The notes: generated by a model not told the origin, from the letters alone. Counted from the first letter of the stretch, positions 1-6,540 are shown. The stretch: 17,915 nucleotides of DNA from Clostridia bacterium (GCA_017398245.1 JAFQGN010000367.1:1-17915); one strand, 5' to 3'. Numbers and translations are program-made.

Positions 1-33
1 CCCGAAGCGCATGACGCTTCGGGGACGAGCTTT
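1..33. repeat. Second, edge-truncated copy of the 211-254 terminator
   Basis: The bases from CCGAAGCG through GACGAGCTTT match those at 222-253. The left arm is cut by the window start. With 211-254 it forms a direct repeat bracketing the element at 31-213. The last TTT is shared with the element end. Confidence 0.8.
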
Positions 34-213
34 CAGCGTGTCGAAAAAGTATTTCGACACGCTGAAACAGGTTTTTCAAACTTCCAAAAAAGTTTGAAAA
101 ACCCAAGGATAAAACGTGAAGGGGGCCCTTTGCCAGGGGCCTTTGGCCCCAGCACCACAACCCCCGCTACTCTGTCGCGCAAGCCTGTATCATGGTTTTT
201 TGACAGACTGAAA
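31..213 (-). mobile_element. 183-bp multi-hairpin element with terminal inverted repeats, copy 1
   Basis: The ends are TTTCAGCGTGTCGAAAAA and, read inward from the other side, TTTCAGTCTGTCAAAAAA, which are imperfect terminal inverted repeats. Inside are a perfect 16-bp stem (TTTCAGCGTGTCGAAA and its complement, 31-67), a 14-bp stem starting GGTTTTTCAAACTT near 70, and a GGGGCC/GGCCCC hairpin near 122-150. There is no coding capacity. The reverse complement matches 6538-6720 with about six substitutions and no gaps. It may be a non-autonomous MITE-like element or a structured intergenic repeat; no transposase is visible, so mobility is inference. Direct terminator copies flank it. Confidence 0.75.
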
Positions 214-254
214 GCTCGTCTCCGAAGCGCATGACGCTTCGGGGACGAGCTTTT
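211..254. terminator. Bidirectional intrinsic terminator of the four-gene operon
   Basis: A long inverted repeat starts AAAGCTCGTC and ends GACGAGCTTTT, with CCGAAGCG/CGCTTCGG completing the stem around a CATGA loop. It lies just downstream of the stop codon of the minus-strand SH3-like gene, so it should end that operon. The T-run on the plus side lets it act in both directions. A second copy of the same hairpin occupies the window edge at 1-33, on the other side of the 183-bp element. Confidence 0.85.
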
Positions 255-263
255 ATGACTTTT

Positions 264-1049
264 TCAGTGCAGCTTTTTGATGCGCTTGCGGTAGCTCAAG
301 AGGATGATCCCCACCGTCAGCACCACCAGCGCCGCCAGCAGCAGGGCAATGGCGGTGAGGTCCACATTCGACCCCACCTCCGGCAGGCTCGCAGCCGCCG
401 GGTAGAGGGCCACTTCCGGCTCCGTCACCGGCAGATTGGGCGTTTCCGGGGCGGAGAGGCAGACCCAGCCGGAATTCTGGTAGAAGTAGCCCACATAGCC
501 CCAGTCGTTGCCGAATTCGTCGGTCCAGACCTGCCGGAAGCTCAGCACGTCCTCGGTGCCCATGCTCTTCATGTTCCAGGGGGCGGTGGCGGTGCCGGGC
601 AGCTCCCAGAGGTAAGCCGCCTCGTAGGAGGCCAGATTCAGGGTCGCCGGGGCTTCCGGCTTCCACATTTCTTCCTTGTGCTCGGCCATAAAAGCTTCGT
701 GGTCGTAATCCGGGCTCAGGCTCTCCAGTCTGATCCAGCCGTCTTCAAAATGGAGCTCCCCCTGATTGTCGTAATAATTCACCAGACCCCAGCCCTGCCA
801 GCTGTAGCTCACATAGACATTGCTGCCGTTATAGAGATACTCAGCGGGCCTTTTGTCCTTCGGCGTGGGGTAGACGGCCACATAGCCCTCGCTGCCGTTT
901 GCCAGATAGCTGCGATCCACATACTCGCACTCCTCGGCATGGCTCTTATAAAAATTGTTCTCCGGCTCCCAGATCACATCCGCCGCCGCAGAGCAGCAGA
1001 AGCTCAGCACCACAAGGCTCAGCAGCAGGCACAGCAGATTCTTTTTCAT
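264..1049 (-). CDS. Secreted membrane-anchored protein with SH3-like segments
   Basis: The product is 261 residues. Residues 1-23 are a classic signal peptide (MKKN, a hydrophobic core, then cleavage likely after SAAA). Residues about 40-115 and 136-200 are rich in Tyr, Trp and Gly and end in GWIRLESL and SGWVCLSA, like bacterial SH3-type folds that bind the cell wall or other ligands. Residues about 230-252 form one membrane helix followed by a basic stop-transfer tail (YRKRIKKLH). The body should therefore face outside. The start was chosen at 1049 because AGGAG lies 7 bases upstream; a longer frame to 1118 lacks a site and would bury the signal peptide. It is the last gene of the operon, 14 bases after the small membrane protein. 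The SH3 assignment comes from pattern only; exact function is unknown. Confidence 0.85.
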   Translation of the reverse strand: MKKNLLCLLLSLVVLSFCCSAAADVIWEPENNFYKSHAEECEYVDRSYLANGSEGYVAVYPTPKDKRPAEYLYNGSNVYVSYSWQGWGLVNYYDNQGELHFEDGWIRLESLSPDYDHEAFMAEHKEEMWKPEAPATLNLASYEAAYLWELPGTATAPWNMKSMGTEDVLSFRQVWTDEFGNDWGYVGYFYQNSGWVCLSAPETPNLPVTEPEVALYPAAASLPEVGSNVDLTAIALLLAALVVLTVGIILLSYRKRIKKLH

Positions 1050-1063
1050 GACAGTTACTCCTT

Positions 1064-1405
1064 TCACAGCAAGGCGGAAACCAGCAGCCCCAGGGTGTAG
1101 GACAGGGCGTTGGCACACAGGGAAAACAAAAAGGGACGGGAAAATTCTTCCGGGCAGCGGCGGTAGAGGCTGCCCTCCACCAGCACCGCCAGCCCTTCCA
1201 GCAGGGGGATGAGATACCAGTCCGGCAGGGCGGTATACTGCCGCCAGCAGAGGGTGCAGAATACCACCGGGGGATTGGTGAGCACATTGACCAGCAGGAG
1301 CAGCAGCATGCCCCGCCGACCAAGCCCCCGCAGCAGACCGAAGGCCCCCTCAAACAGCAGCGTCAGCAGCAAAGACAGTGCCAGACTCAGCAGCCAGCCC
1401 CTCAT
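1064..1405 (-). CDS. Small integral membrane protein
   Basis: This 113-residue protein is almost entirely hydrophobic, with about four predicted membrane helices (roughly residues 4-24, 33-52, 62-80 and 92-112). It has a polar LVNVLTNPP segment in the second helix and a positively charged LYRRCPEEFSRP loop before the last. Its ATG overlaps the stop of the MFS gene (ATGA), and GGGAGG lies 8 bases upstream of the start, so it is translationally coupled. The next gene encodes a secreted, membrane-anchored protein, and the pair may work together at the membrane (inference from adjacency). I do not recognise a named family. Confidence 0.82.
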   Translation of the reverse strand: MRGWLLSLALSLLLTLLFEGAFGLLRGLGRRGMLLLLLVNVLTNPPVVFCTLCWRQYTALPDWYLIPLLEGLAVLVEGSLYRRCPEEFSRPFLFSLCANALSYTLGLLVSALL

Positions 1406-2409
1406 GCTTCCCGCCTCCCGAAGCAGGGCAGCAGCAGCCCGAGGGACAGGGCCGTGCCCATGGCGCAGACCCAGACATTTCCCGCAATGCCGCCGAAGCG
1501 GCCCAGCCAGCTGGGAGCATAGCCCAGAAAGAGGGCGAAAGTGAGCAGGCCAAAGGAAAAGCCCGGGGCCTCCGGCAGCAGCGCCGCCGCGCCCCGCAGG
1601 GTCATGGGCATGGACATATTAAACAGCAGCACCGCCGCGAGACCTGCCAGCGGCTGCTCCGCCCAAAGGAAGAGGAGGGCGGCAAGGCCCAGGGACAGGC
1701 AGGCGGCCCGGCGCAGCCCCAGCCGGTCGGCCAGATAGCCGCCGCCGGTCTTGCCCAGCACCACGCAGCAGGCAAACAGAACTGCACAGAGACCCGACTT
1801 CCAGGGAAAGGTAAAGAGGAAGCCCAGAGCCGAGCGCAGGCACACCACCAGAAACAGGCACAGCAGGCAGGCTGCCCCCCTCCCGCCGAGGCTGACGCGC
1901 CCCGTCCGCCGGGGCTGTCCGCCGGGGCAGAGGAGCGCGATGACAAGGGCGCTCAGCAGCAGTCCCGCCAGGGGCAGAGCCGGAGGCAGGCGCCCCGCCT
2001 TCCCCCAGAGGGTGCCCAGAAAAATGCCCATGGCGCCGGGGGACACGAAGAGGCCCAGGGGCCCCGCCTTTTGGGGATGGGCCCCCAGCACCGCCACGCC
2101 GCCGCCCACATGGAACAGGGCGTTGCCCAGCCCCGCGCAGACGCAGAGGGCCGTGGGGCTCAGACCCGGGATAAAAGCCAGTGCCCCCAGGACGCAGCCC
2201 GCCGCAGCCGGGACGGGCCCCTGCCTGCCGAAGCGGTCCAGCAGCAGACCCAGCGGCATCTGCAGGGCAAAGGCGCAGAAATTATAGTACAGCAGCGCCA
2301 GATGCCAGCTCCCGTCCCCCGGCATGCGCCGGAAGATGAGGAAGGCACAGGCGAAATCCATGAGAAAGTGACCCAGGGCGTAGACCGGGGTCAGCCGTCC
2401 GCGTTTCAT
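1402..2409 (-). CDS. Major facilitator superfamily transporter, short Fsr-like
   Basis: The product is 335 residues with about ten or eleven hydrophobic helices. MFS loop signatures appear in both halves: LDRFGR at about 57-62 and GYLADRLGLRR at about 224-234. GLGNALFHVGGG at 93-104 resembles the motif of fosmidomycin-resistance (Fsr) type exporters. It is shorter than the usual 390-420 residues, mainly through tight loops, but I see no break. A purine-rich GGGAGGGAG site precedes the ATG. It starts 19 bases after the HD-domain gene and overlaps the next gene by four bases. It probably exports a small molecule by proton antiport; the substrate cannot be read from sequence. Confidence 0.88.
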   Translation of the reverse strand: MKRGRLTPVYALGHFLMDFACAFLIFRRMPGDGSWHLALLYYNFCAFALQMPLGLLLDRFGRQGPVPAAAGCVLGALAFIPGLSPTALCVCAGLGNALFHVGGGVAVLGAHPQKAGPLGLFVSPGAMGIFLGTLWGKAGRLPPALPLAGLLLSALVIALLCPGGQPRRTGRVSLGGRGAACLLCLFLVVCLRSALGFLFTFPWKSGLCAVLFACCVVLGKTGGGYLADRLGLRRAACLSLGLAALLFLWAEQPLAGLAAVLLFNMSMPMTLRGAAALLPEAPGFSFGLLTFALFLGYAPSWLGRFGGIAGNVWVCAMGTALSLGLLLPCFGRREA

Positions 2410-2428
2410 GGCCGCTCCCTCCCGGGCC

Positions 2429-3004
2429 TCAGCCCTCCGCCTGGGCGGCCACGGCGGCTTCGGTGGCCTTCATGGCGCTCAGGGTCTCCTCCAGCAGCCG
2501 GTCCAGCTCCCAGCCCAGCAGCTCGGCTCCCTGCCGGATCACATCCCGGGAGCAGCCGGCGGCAAACTTCTTATCCTTGAATTTCTTCTTCAGGCTGCTC
2601 AGCTCCATATCGGCGCAGCTTTTGCCGGGGCGCATCAGGGCGGCAGCGCCGATGAGCCCGGTGAGTTCATCGCAGGCGAAGAGCACTTTTTCCATGAAAT
2701 GCTCCGGCTCCACCGGGCTGCAGCTGCCCCAGGCATGGCTGCACACCGCGTGGATGAGCTCCTCCGTGCAGCCGGCGGCAGCCAGCAGCTCCGGGGCCTT
2801 CAGGCAATGCTCTTCCGGCCACTGCTCAAAGTCGATATCGTGGAGCAGGCCCGCCATGGCCCAGAAGTCCCGGTCTTCCCCGTACTGCCCGGCAAAATGG
2901 CCCATGACGGCCTCCACCGTCAGGCCGTGGCGCAGGTGAAAGGGCTCGTGATTATAGGTCTTCAGCAGCCGGAGGGCTGCTTCTCTGCTGATTCCACTGT
3001 TCAT
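2429..3004 (-). CDS. HD-domain metal-dependent hydrolase
   Basis: The product is 191 residues with an HD-superfamily pattern: H26 in LRHGLTVEA, H55-D56 in GLLHDIDFEQWPEEH, and a distal D112 in FACDELTGLI. His66 and His90 could add metal ligands. These residues normally bind one or two divalent metals that hydrolyse phosphate esters such as nucleotides. The compact size and HDIDFEQWPEEH context resemble uncharacterised stand-alone HD proteins rather than GGDEF-linked or RelA-type enzymes. It is the first gene of the operon. Its strong ribosome site (GGAAAGGAG, 3030-3038) is 25 bases from the ATG, separated by a GC hairpin (see the 3014-3029 entry). No in-frame GTG or TTG lies nearer to that site, so the ATG at 3004 is kept. 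Confidence 0.88.
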   Translation of the reverse strand: MNSGISREAALRLLKTYNHEPFHLRHGLTVEAVMGHFAGQYGEDRDFWAMAGLLHDIDFEQWPEEHCLKAPELLAAAGCTEELIHAVCSHAWGSCSPVEPEHFMEKVLFACDELTGLIGAAALMRPGKSCADMELSSLKKKFKDKKFAAGCSRDVIRQGAELLGWELDRLLEETLSAMKATEAAVAAQAEG

Positions 3005-3013
3005 TTCTCTGTC

Positions 3014-3029
3014 CGGGGGCGCGCCCCCG
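3014..3029 (-). promoter_or_regulatory. Leader hairpin between ribosome site and start of the HD gene
   Basis: A CGGGGG/CCCCCG stem with a CGCG loop lies immediately after the strong site GGAAAGGAG (3030-3038) and 9 bases before the ATG. Folding the hairpin would reduce the 25-base gap to an effective 9 bases. It may therefore be a structural spacer for initiation or a point of translational control. Confidence 0.5.
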
Positions 3030-3076
3030 CTCCTTTCCTTCCGGCAGGGCGATGCCCCCCGGCTGTGTATACAGCT

Positions 3077-3105
3077 ATTATAAAGCCCGCCCGGGCAGGC
3101 CGCAA
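3077..3105 (-). promoter_or_regulatory. Promoter of the HD-MFS-membrane-SH3 operon
   Basis: On the minus strand, TTGCGG (3100-3105) and a perfect TATAAT (3077-3082) are separated by 17 bases. Transcription would start near 3070, giving a leader of about 65 bases before the HD gene. No other promoter of this quality is seen further into the operon. Confidence 0.7.
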
Positions 3106-3170
3106 GACCCCGGGGCGTGGGAAATGCTTCAAAAATGTGACCTTTGCAACGTGATTTTTTCCGCCCGGTC

Positions 3171-3179
3171 TGTTATAAT
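3171..3179 (+). promoter_or_regulatory. Extended -10 promoter of the SDR gene
   Basis: TGT-TATAAT is an extended -10 element 45 bases upstream of the SDR start. The -35 region at 17 bases (GTGATT) is poor, consistent with reliance on the TG extension. The promoter diverges from the operon promoter at 3077-3105. Confidence 0.65.
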
Positions 3180-3223
3180 ATAATTATAGAAAAACAATTC
3201 GGCTCACGACAGGAGGAAGCAGC

Positions 3224-3970
3224 ATGAAACTGAAAGATAAGATCGCCGTCGTCACCGGTGGCAGCCGGGGCATCGGCCTTGCCACCGTAAAGAAATTCCT
3301 GGCCGAGGGGGCCACCGTCATCCTCTGCGCCAGCAGCCCCGCCTCCGCCGAAAAGGCGGTGCAGAAGCTGAAGGAGGAGCTGCCCGACGCCTCTGTTTAC
3401 GGCATCAGCCCCAACCTGAGCAGCCTGGACTCCGTGACGGAGGCCTTTGACGCCCTGGTCGGGCGCTTCGGCCGGCTGGACATTCTGGTGAACAATGCCG
3501 GCATCAGCGAAAGCACCGCCTTCACCGACTATGACGAAGCTCTTTTTGACAAGGTGATGGATCTGAACGTGAAGGGCGTGTTCAACGCCAGCCGCGCCGC
3601 CAGCGAGCATATGATCCGCCAGGGGGCGGGGGTCATCCTCTCCACCTCCTCCATGGTCAGCATCACCGGCCAGCCCAAGGGCATGGCCTACCCCACCTCC
3701 AAGTTCGCCGTCAACGGCATGACCCTGTCCCTGGCCCGGGAGCTGGGCCCCAAGGGCATCCGGGTCAACGCCGTGGCGCCCGGCATCATCGAAACGGATA
3801 TGATGAAGGCCGTGCCCAAAGAGGTCATCGAGCCCATGATCCGGCAGATCCCCCTGGGCCGGCTGGGCCAGCCGGAGGACATTGCCAATGCCTTCGCCTT
3901 CCTGGCTTCCGACGATGCCGCCTACATCAGCGGTGTCACCCTCAGCGTGGACGGCATGGCCCGCACCTGA
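3224..3970 (+). CDS. Short-chain dehydrogenase/reductase, FabG-like
   Basis: The product is 248 residues, the usual length of a classical SDR. The Rossmann glycine motif TGGSRGIG is at 11-18 and NNAG at 90-93. The catalytic set is complete: N115 (LNVKG), S143 (STSSM), Y156 and K160 (YPTSK). PGIIETDM at about 186-193 and a C-terminal YISGVTLSVDGM are typical of FabG-like NADP(H)-dependent reductases. The usual acidic DV after strand 3 is replaced by PNLSS, a small deviation. AGGAGG lies 7 bases before the ATG. The gene stands alone, not in a fatty-acid cluster, so it could reduce a 3-oxoacyl thioester or another carbonyl such as a steroid or sugar-derived ketone. The exact substrate is open. 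Confidence 0.9.
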   Translation: MKLKDKIAVVTGGSRGIGLATVKKFLAEGATVILCASSPASAEKAVQKLKEELPDASVYGISPNLSSLDSVTEAFDALVGRFGRLDILVNNAGISESTAFTDYDEALFDKVMDLNVKGVFNASRAASEHMIRQGAGVILSTSSMVSITGQPKGMAYPTSKFAVNGMTLSLARELGPKGIRVNAVAPGIIETDMMKAVPKEVIEPMIRQIPLGRLGQPEDIANAFAFLASDDAAYISGVTLSVDGMART

Positions 3971-4258
3971 AAAGGTAAAACCGCACGAAAATGGAGCGAA
4001 GCAGAGCGTAGTCCAGGCAGGAAAACATGGATTTGCCCCATATTGCAAACGCAATATGGGGCAAACTGTATGCAGCCGATGACGGAGATATTTTTTGTTG
4101 GTTTGAGGCGCTTTTTTGCAGCGCTCCTTGGTGGAACGCAAGAAAAAGCAACGATAAACCGGCGAAAAACGGCCTGTCAGCGGGCTATGGTTTCTTGCGA
4201 GGACGAAGCAAAAAGGGTTCCGGCGGTATTTTTCATCCAAAGGAACATTGCAGCCCTG
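3971..4258. other. Convergent intergenic region with a perfect palindrome
   Basis: These 288 bases lie between the converging SDR and plsY genes and contain no credible gene. They hold the 15-bp palindrome at 4032-4065 and a weaker GCGCT/AGCGC hairpin near 4109-4125. No hairpin with a good T-run is evident, so how the two genes terminate is unclear. Open frames on both strands here lack ribosome sites. Confidence 0.6.
4032..4065. repeat. Perfect 15-bp inverted repeat
   Basis: TTTGCCCCATATTGC and its exact complement flank an AAAC loop. No T-run follows on either strand, so it is not a textbook terminator, although it lies where two genes converge. It could be a terminator-like structure, an interspersed palindrome or a protein-binding site. 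Confidence 0.75.
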
Positions 4259-4885
4259 CTATGGCGTGCGCGTGGTGTCCCGGGCGGCCTTGCCCCGGAA
4301 AAAGTCCCGCAGCTTCACCTCTTCCCCTCGGCGTGCTTTTTTCACATTGCCGTAATTCTTCCCGAACACCAGCAGGCCCATACAGCCCGCCAGCAGGGTG
4401 GCTGCCAGGGCGTGGCTGCGCAGACCCGTGAACACGGGAAAGAGGAGGGAAGCGGAGGCCGGCATGGCCACGGCATAATCCAGCAGGAACATGAGCAGGA
4501 TGCCCAGCACCAGCAGGGCCAGGAACATCCAGTGATCGTAGGCCAGCACCATGCCGCCGAAGGCTGCAAGGCCCTTACCGCCCCGGAATTTCAGATAGAA
4601 GGGGAAAATATGCCCCAGCACGGCGCCGCAGCCCGCCAGCAGACCCGCCAGCTCCAGCTCCGGGAAGAACTGCGCGGCAGCCCGGGAGGCCAGAAAGGCC
4701 TTGGCAATATCAAAGACCATGACGAAAACGCCCCAGCCCTTTCCAAGGAGCAGCAGGGTGTTGGTGGCGCCGTAATTCCCGGTACCCCGGCGGCGGAACT
4801 CGGCCTTTTTCAGCCTGGACAGCAGCGCGGCGGGATTCAGCACCCCCACCAGATAGCCGAGAAGCAGACAGAACAGAACTTGCAT
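4259..4885 (-). CDS. plsY: Glycerol-3-phosphate acyltransferase PlsY
   Basis: This enzyme transfers an acyl group from acyl-phosphate to glycerol-3-phosphate, making lysophosphatidate, the first step of membrane phospholipid synthesis in most Gram-positive bacteria. The 208-residue product has the family length (about 200) and several membrane helices. The signature loops are present: LLSRLKKAEF leading to GTGNYGATN at about 34-42, GHIFPFYLKFRGGKG at 91-105 and FGKNYGNVKKARRGEE at about 174-189. The start at 4885 was chosen because AAAGGAGG lies 7 bases upstream; the frame continues open to 5002, but that part encodes the 34-bp repeats and has no site. It forms a single-gene unit with its own promoter. 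Confidence 0.93.
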   Translation of the reverse strand: MQVLFCLLLGYLVGVLNPAALLSRLKKAEFRRRGTGNYGATNTLLLLGKGWGVFVMVFDIAKAFLASRAAAQFFPELELAGLLAGCGAVLGHIFPFYLKFRGGKGLAAFGGMVLAYDHWMFLALLVLGILLMFLLDYAVAMPASASLLFPVFTGLRSHALAATLLAGCMGLLVFGKNYGNVKKARRGEEVKLRDFFRGKAARDTTRTP

Positions 4886-4938
4886 GCATGGGCCTCCTTT
4901 CCCGCAGTTGGCCGGAGCGCAGCGCCCCGTCTGCAGAT

Positions 4939-4968
4939 ATGATACCACGGCTTCCGCGGCGGGGTCAA
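4939..4968 (-). promoter_or_regulatory. plsY promoter, -35 inside the 34-bp repeat
   Basis: TTGACC (4963-4968) and TATCAT (4939-4944) are separated by 18 bases on the minus strand, about 54 bases upstream of plsY. The -35 hexamer is part of the first tandem repeat unit. The other two full units carry the same TTGACC without a matching -10. Confidence 0.6.
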
Positions 4969-5065
4969 CGCGCAGGGCGCAAAAAGGCCGCGGCGGGGTC
5001 AACGCGCAGGGCGCAAAAAGGCCGCGGCGGGGTCAACGCGCAGGGCGCAAAAAGGCCGCGGCGGG
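4954..5065. repeat. 34-bp tandem repeat, three full units plus a partial fourth
   Basis: Identical units start CCGCGGCGGGGTCAACGC at 4954, 4988 and 5022. A fourth, CCGCGGCGGG, starts at 5056 and becomes one arm of the terminator at 5050-5086. The three full units are identical, which points to recent expansion. Each unit contains the GGCCTTTTT (minus-strand) 3' arm of that terminator and a TTGACC hexamer. Confidence 0.93.
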
Positions 5066-5086
5066 ATATCCCGCCGCGGGCCTTTT
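5050..5086 (-). terminator. Intrinsic terminator of the Cys-rich protein gene
   Basis: A 16-bp arm AAAAGGC..CGGCGGG pairs across an ATAT loop with CCCGCCGCGGGCCTTTT, with one bulged base. It lies 12 bases beyond the stop codon of the minus-strand gene at 5098 and is followed on that strand by TTTTTG. The 34-bp tandem units abut it. Confidence 0.85.
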
Positions 5087-5097
5087 ATGTAAAAAAC

Positions 5098-5574
5098 TTA
5101 CTCTTTCTCGGTCAGCAGGCTCTCGATCACGTTGCCGTTCTCGTCGCGCTTGATGTGCATATCCACTTCGATGAGGTCCTTCAGGCACAGCTCCGTCACC
5201 ATTTCTCTCTGGCAGGTGGGGAACTGCTTCAGGGCCATGTGGAAGACCAGGCACTTGCGGCAGTTGCCGTAGAAGGGGCAGCGCTTGTTCCAGCAGGTGC
5301 ACTTCATCTTCTCCGCCGTGGCGCCGGCCTTGAACGCCACCTTGGCGTCGCCCCGCATCACCACAGGGGGATGGGTGCGCCAGTAGTCGGGCTTCAGCTG
5401 ATCCAGAAAATCGGGCACCTGGATGGATTCATCTTCCATCAGATGCTTCATGCTGGGGGGAGGAGGCGGCGTTTTCCCATCCATGGGGGGCATTCCGTTC
5501 ATCGGGGGCATACCATTCATGGGGGGCATACCATTCATGGGGGGCATACCGTTCATATCTGTTTCGTCGGCCAT
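5098..5574 (-). CDS. Cys-rich putative metal-binding protein with MNGMPP repeats
   Basis: The product is 158 residues. Residues 7-30 are four perfect MNGMPP hexapeptides, followed by MDGKTPPPPP, a flexible Met/Pro tract. A compact cluster follows: C92, C94, C99, C105, C108, H112 and C121, with CP..G.C..C...H spacing. This resembles small uncharacterised clostridial zinc- or iron-sulfur-binding domains. The C-terminal part (about 125-158) is charged. No signal peptide or membrane helix is seen, so it is probably cytoplasmic. The ATG at 5574 has AAAGGA about 9 bases upstream; an extension to 5670 would run through the promoter. Methionine in a repeat next to a Cys cluster could suggest soft-metal binding, but that is inference. 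No named function is recognised. Confidence 0.82.
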   Translation of the reverse strand: MADETDMNGMPPMNGMPPMNGMPPMNGMPPMDGKTPPPPPSMKHLMEDESIQVPDFLDQLKPDYWRTHPPVVMRGDAKVAFKAGATAEKMKCTCWNKRCPFYGNCRKCLVFHMALKQFPTCQREMVTELCLKDLIEVDMHIKRDENGNVIESLLTEKE

Positions 5575-5641
5575 GATGACAGATCCTTTCTTTCGGAGTC
5601 CTCGGAGGAGGTCGCTCCGTGTTTTCCTGTAAACTAATAAA

Positions 5642-5670
5642 GTATTATCATAATTATGCGACCTTTTCAA
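5642..5670 (-). promoter_or_regulatory. Probable promoter of the Cys-rich gene
   Basis: TTGAAA (5665-5670) and TAATAC (5642-5647) are separated by 17 bases on the minus strand in an AT-rich stretch. An alternative -10, GATAAT, overlaps at shorter spacing, so the exact hexamer is uncertain. Confidence 0.5.
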
Positions 5671-5852
5671 CCCATAGGCACAAACTTGTCTAAAAATTTT
5701 TCTTCCTTTTTGTGCAATATGCTGTGATTTTACCCTGTATGCTTGTTAGAAAAGACGGAATGGATAGCCACTAAACAATATATTTTCCATAAATTCCGGG
5801 GCCGGAGGGGGCGGGGCGGCGGCTTCTGTCCGGGGTGAAGACGTTTTTTCTT

Positions 5853-5880
5853 GACCCGGGGCGGGCGGGTGATAAGATAG
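5853..5880 (+). promoter_or_regulatory. Flavodoxin gene promoter
   Basis: TTGACC (5853-5858) and TAAGAT (5875-5880) are separated by 16 bases, about 58 bases upstream of the start codon. The -35 is near consensus and the -10 is only fair. Confidence 0.55.
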
Positions 5881-5938
5881 AGGTATCAAAGCGCGCGGGC
5901 CGCTCCGGCGGCAGCGCAGCAAAACGGGAGGAATGACC

Positions 5939-6412
5939 ATGAGCAAGACATTGGTAGCCTGCTTTTCCGCCGGCGGCGTCACCGCCGATGTGGCCCGGCA
6001 GCTGGCCGACGCCCTGGGCGCCGGACTGTACGAGATCCGGCCCGAAGTGCCCTACAGCCAGGCGGATCTGGACTGGCGGGATCCCCAGTCCCGCAGCAGC
6101 ATCGAGATGAAGGACAAGCGCTTCCGCCCGGCCATGGCGGACCGGGACGCGGAGCTGGACGGGGTGGACACGGTGTATCTGGGCTTCCCCATCTGGTGGT
6201 ATGTGGCCCCCACCATCGTCAACAGCTTTCTGGAAGCCTACGACTTTTCCGGCAAGACCATCGTCCTGTTCGCCACGGCGGGCAGCAGCGACTGGGGCAA
6301 TACGGCAGCGGAGCTGGTGCCCAGCTGCCCCGGCGCCGTCATCCGGGAGGGAAAGGTCTTCCGGGGCCGATTCGGTGCGGAGGATGTGAAGCGCTGGCTG
6401 GAGAGCCTGTAA
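5939..6412 (+). CDS. Flavodoxin-family FMN protein
   Basis: The product is 157 residues, the normal length for a short-chain flavodoxin. The N-terminal strand LVACFS leads to a phosphate-binding loop SAGGVTADVA (10-19), a variant of the S-x-T-G-x-T loop. DLDWRDPQSRSSIEMKD (about 44-60) and GFPIWWYVAPTIVNSFLE (82-99) are typical of the Flavodoxin_4-type group common in gut Firmicutes, and FATAGSSDWG (111-120) supplies the third FMN-contact loop. It likely carries electrons for a cytosolic reductase; the partner is not in the window. ATG 5939 was chosen over ATG 5933 because GGGAGG (5926-5931) is 7 bases from 5939 but only 1 from 5933. A hairpin at 6447-6475 follows. Confidence 0.9.
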   Translation: MSKTLVACFSAGGVTADVARQLADALGAGLYEIRPEVPYSQADLDWRDPQSRSSIEMKDKRFRPAMADRDAELDGVDTVYLGFPIWWYVAPTIVNSFLEAYDFSGKTIVLFATAGSSDWGNTAAELVPSCPGAVIREGKVFRGRFGAEDVKRWLESL

Positions 6413-6446
6413 AAAGGCCATCCGGCAGCCGGAGTCAAAGATGCGC

Positions 6447-6475
6447 AGGCCCCGCAGCCAAGAGCTGCGGGGCCT
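6447..6475 (+). terminator. Perfect GC hairpin after the flavodoxin gene
   Basis: AGGCCCCGCAGC and its exact complement surround a CAAGA loop, 34 bases after the stop, followed by CGGTTT. The U-run is weak; the stronger hairpin at 6515-6540 may do the actual terminating. Confidence 0.6.
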
Positions 6476-6514
6476 CGGTTTGCGGCATCGCAATCGTTTG
6501 CCGCGCCATAAGAA

Positions 6515-6540
6515 AAAGGCCGCCCGGTGGGGCGGCCTTT
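6515..6540. terminator. Bidirectional terminator hairpin, left direct copy
   Basis: AAAGGCCGCCC pairs with GGGCGGCCTTT, the small loop being GGTG. The same 26 bases recur exactly at 6718-6743, the two copies bracketing the 183-bp element. Upstream context (GCGCCATAAG at 6503) is also shared with the hairpin near 17442. Confidence 0.85.

Larger units (their letters stand above)
5575..5938. other. Divergent intergenic region, no gene seen
   Basis: These 364 bases separate the Cys-rich gene and the flavodoxin gene. They contain the two divergent promoters, an AT-rich middle (about 5640-5790) and a GC-rich stretch (about 5795-5925). I see no riboswitch-like structure, RNA gene or credible small reading frame. 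Confidence 0.6.

Noticed and set aside
1378..2580. A 400-codon plus-strand frame over the MFS gene
   Set aside because: The product is Gln/Pro/Arg-rich with no start signal; the opposite frame has clear MFS motifs and membrane helices.
3173..4240. A 355-codon minus-strand frame over the SDR gene
   Set aside because: The SDR frame has the full catalytic set and a ribosome site; this frame has neither.
4888..5637. Plus-strand frames through the 34-bp repeats and the Cys-rich gene
   Set aside because: They consist of translated tandem repeat followed by antisense sequence.
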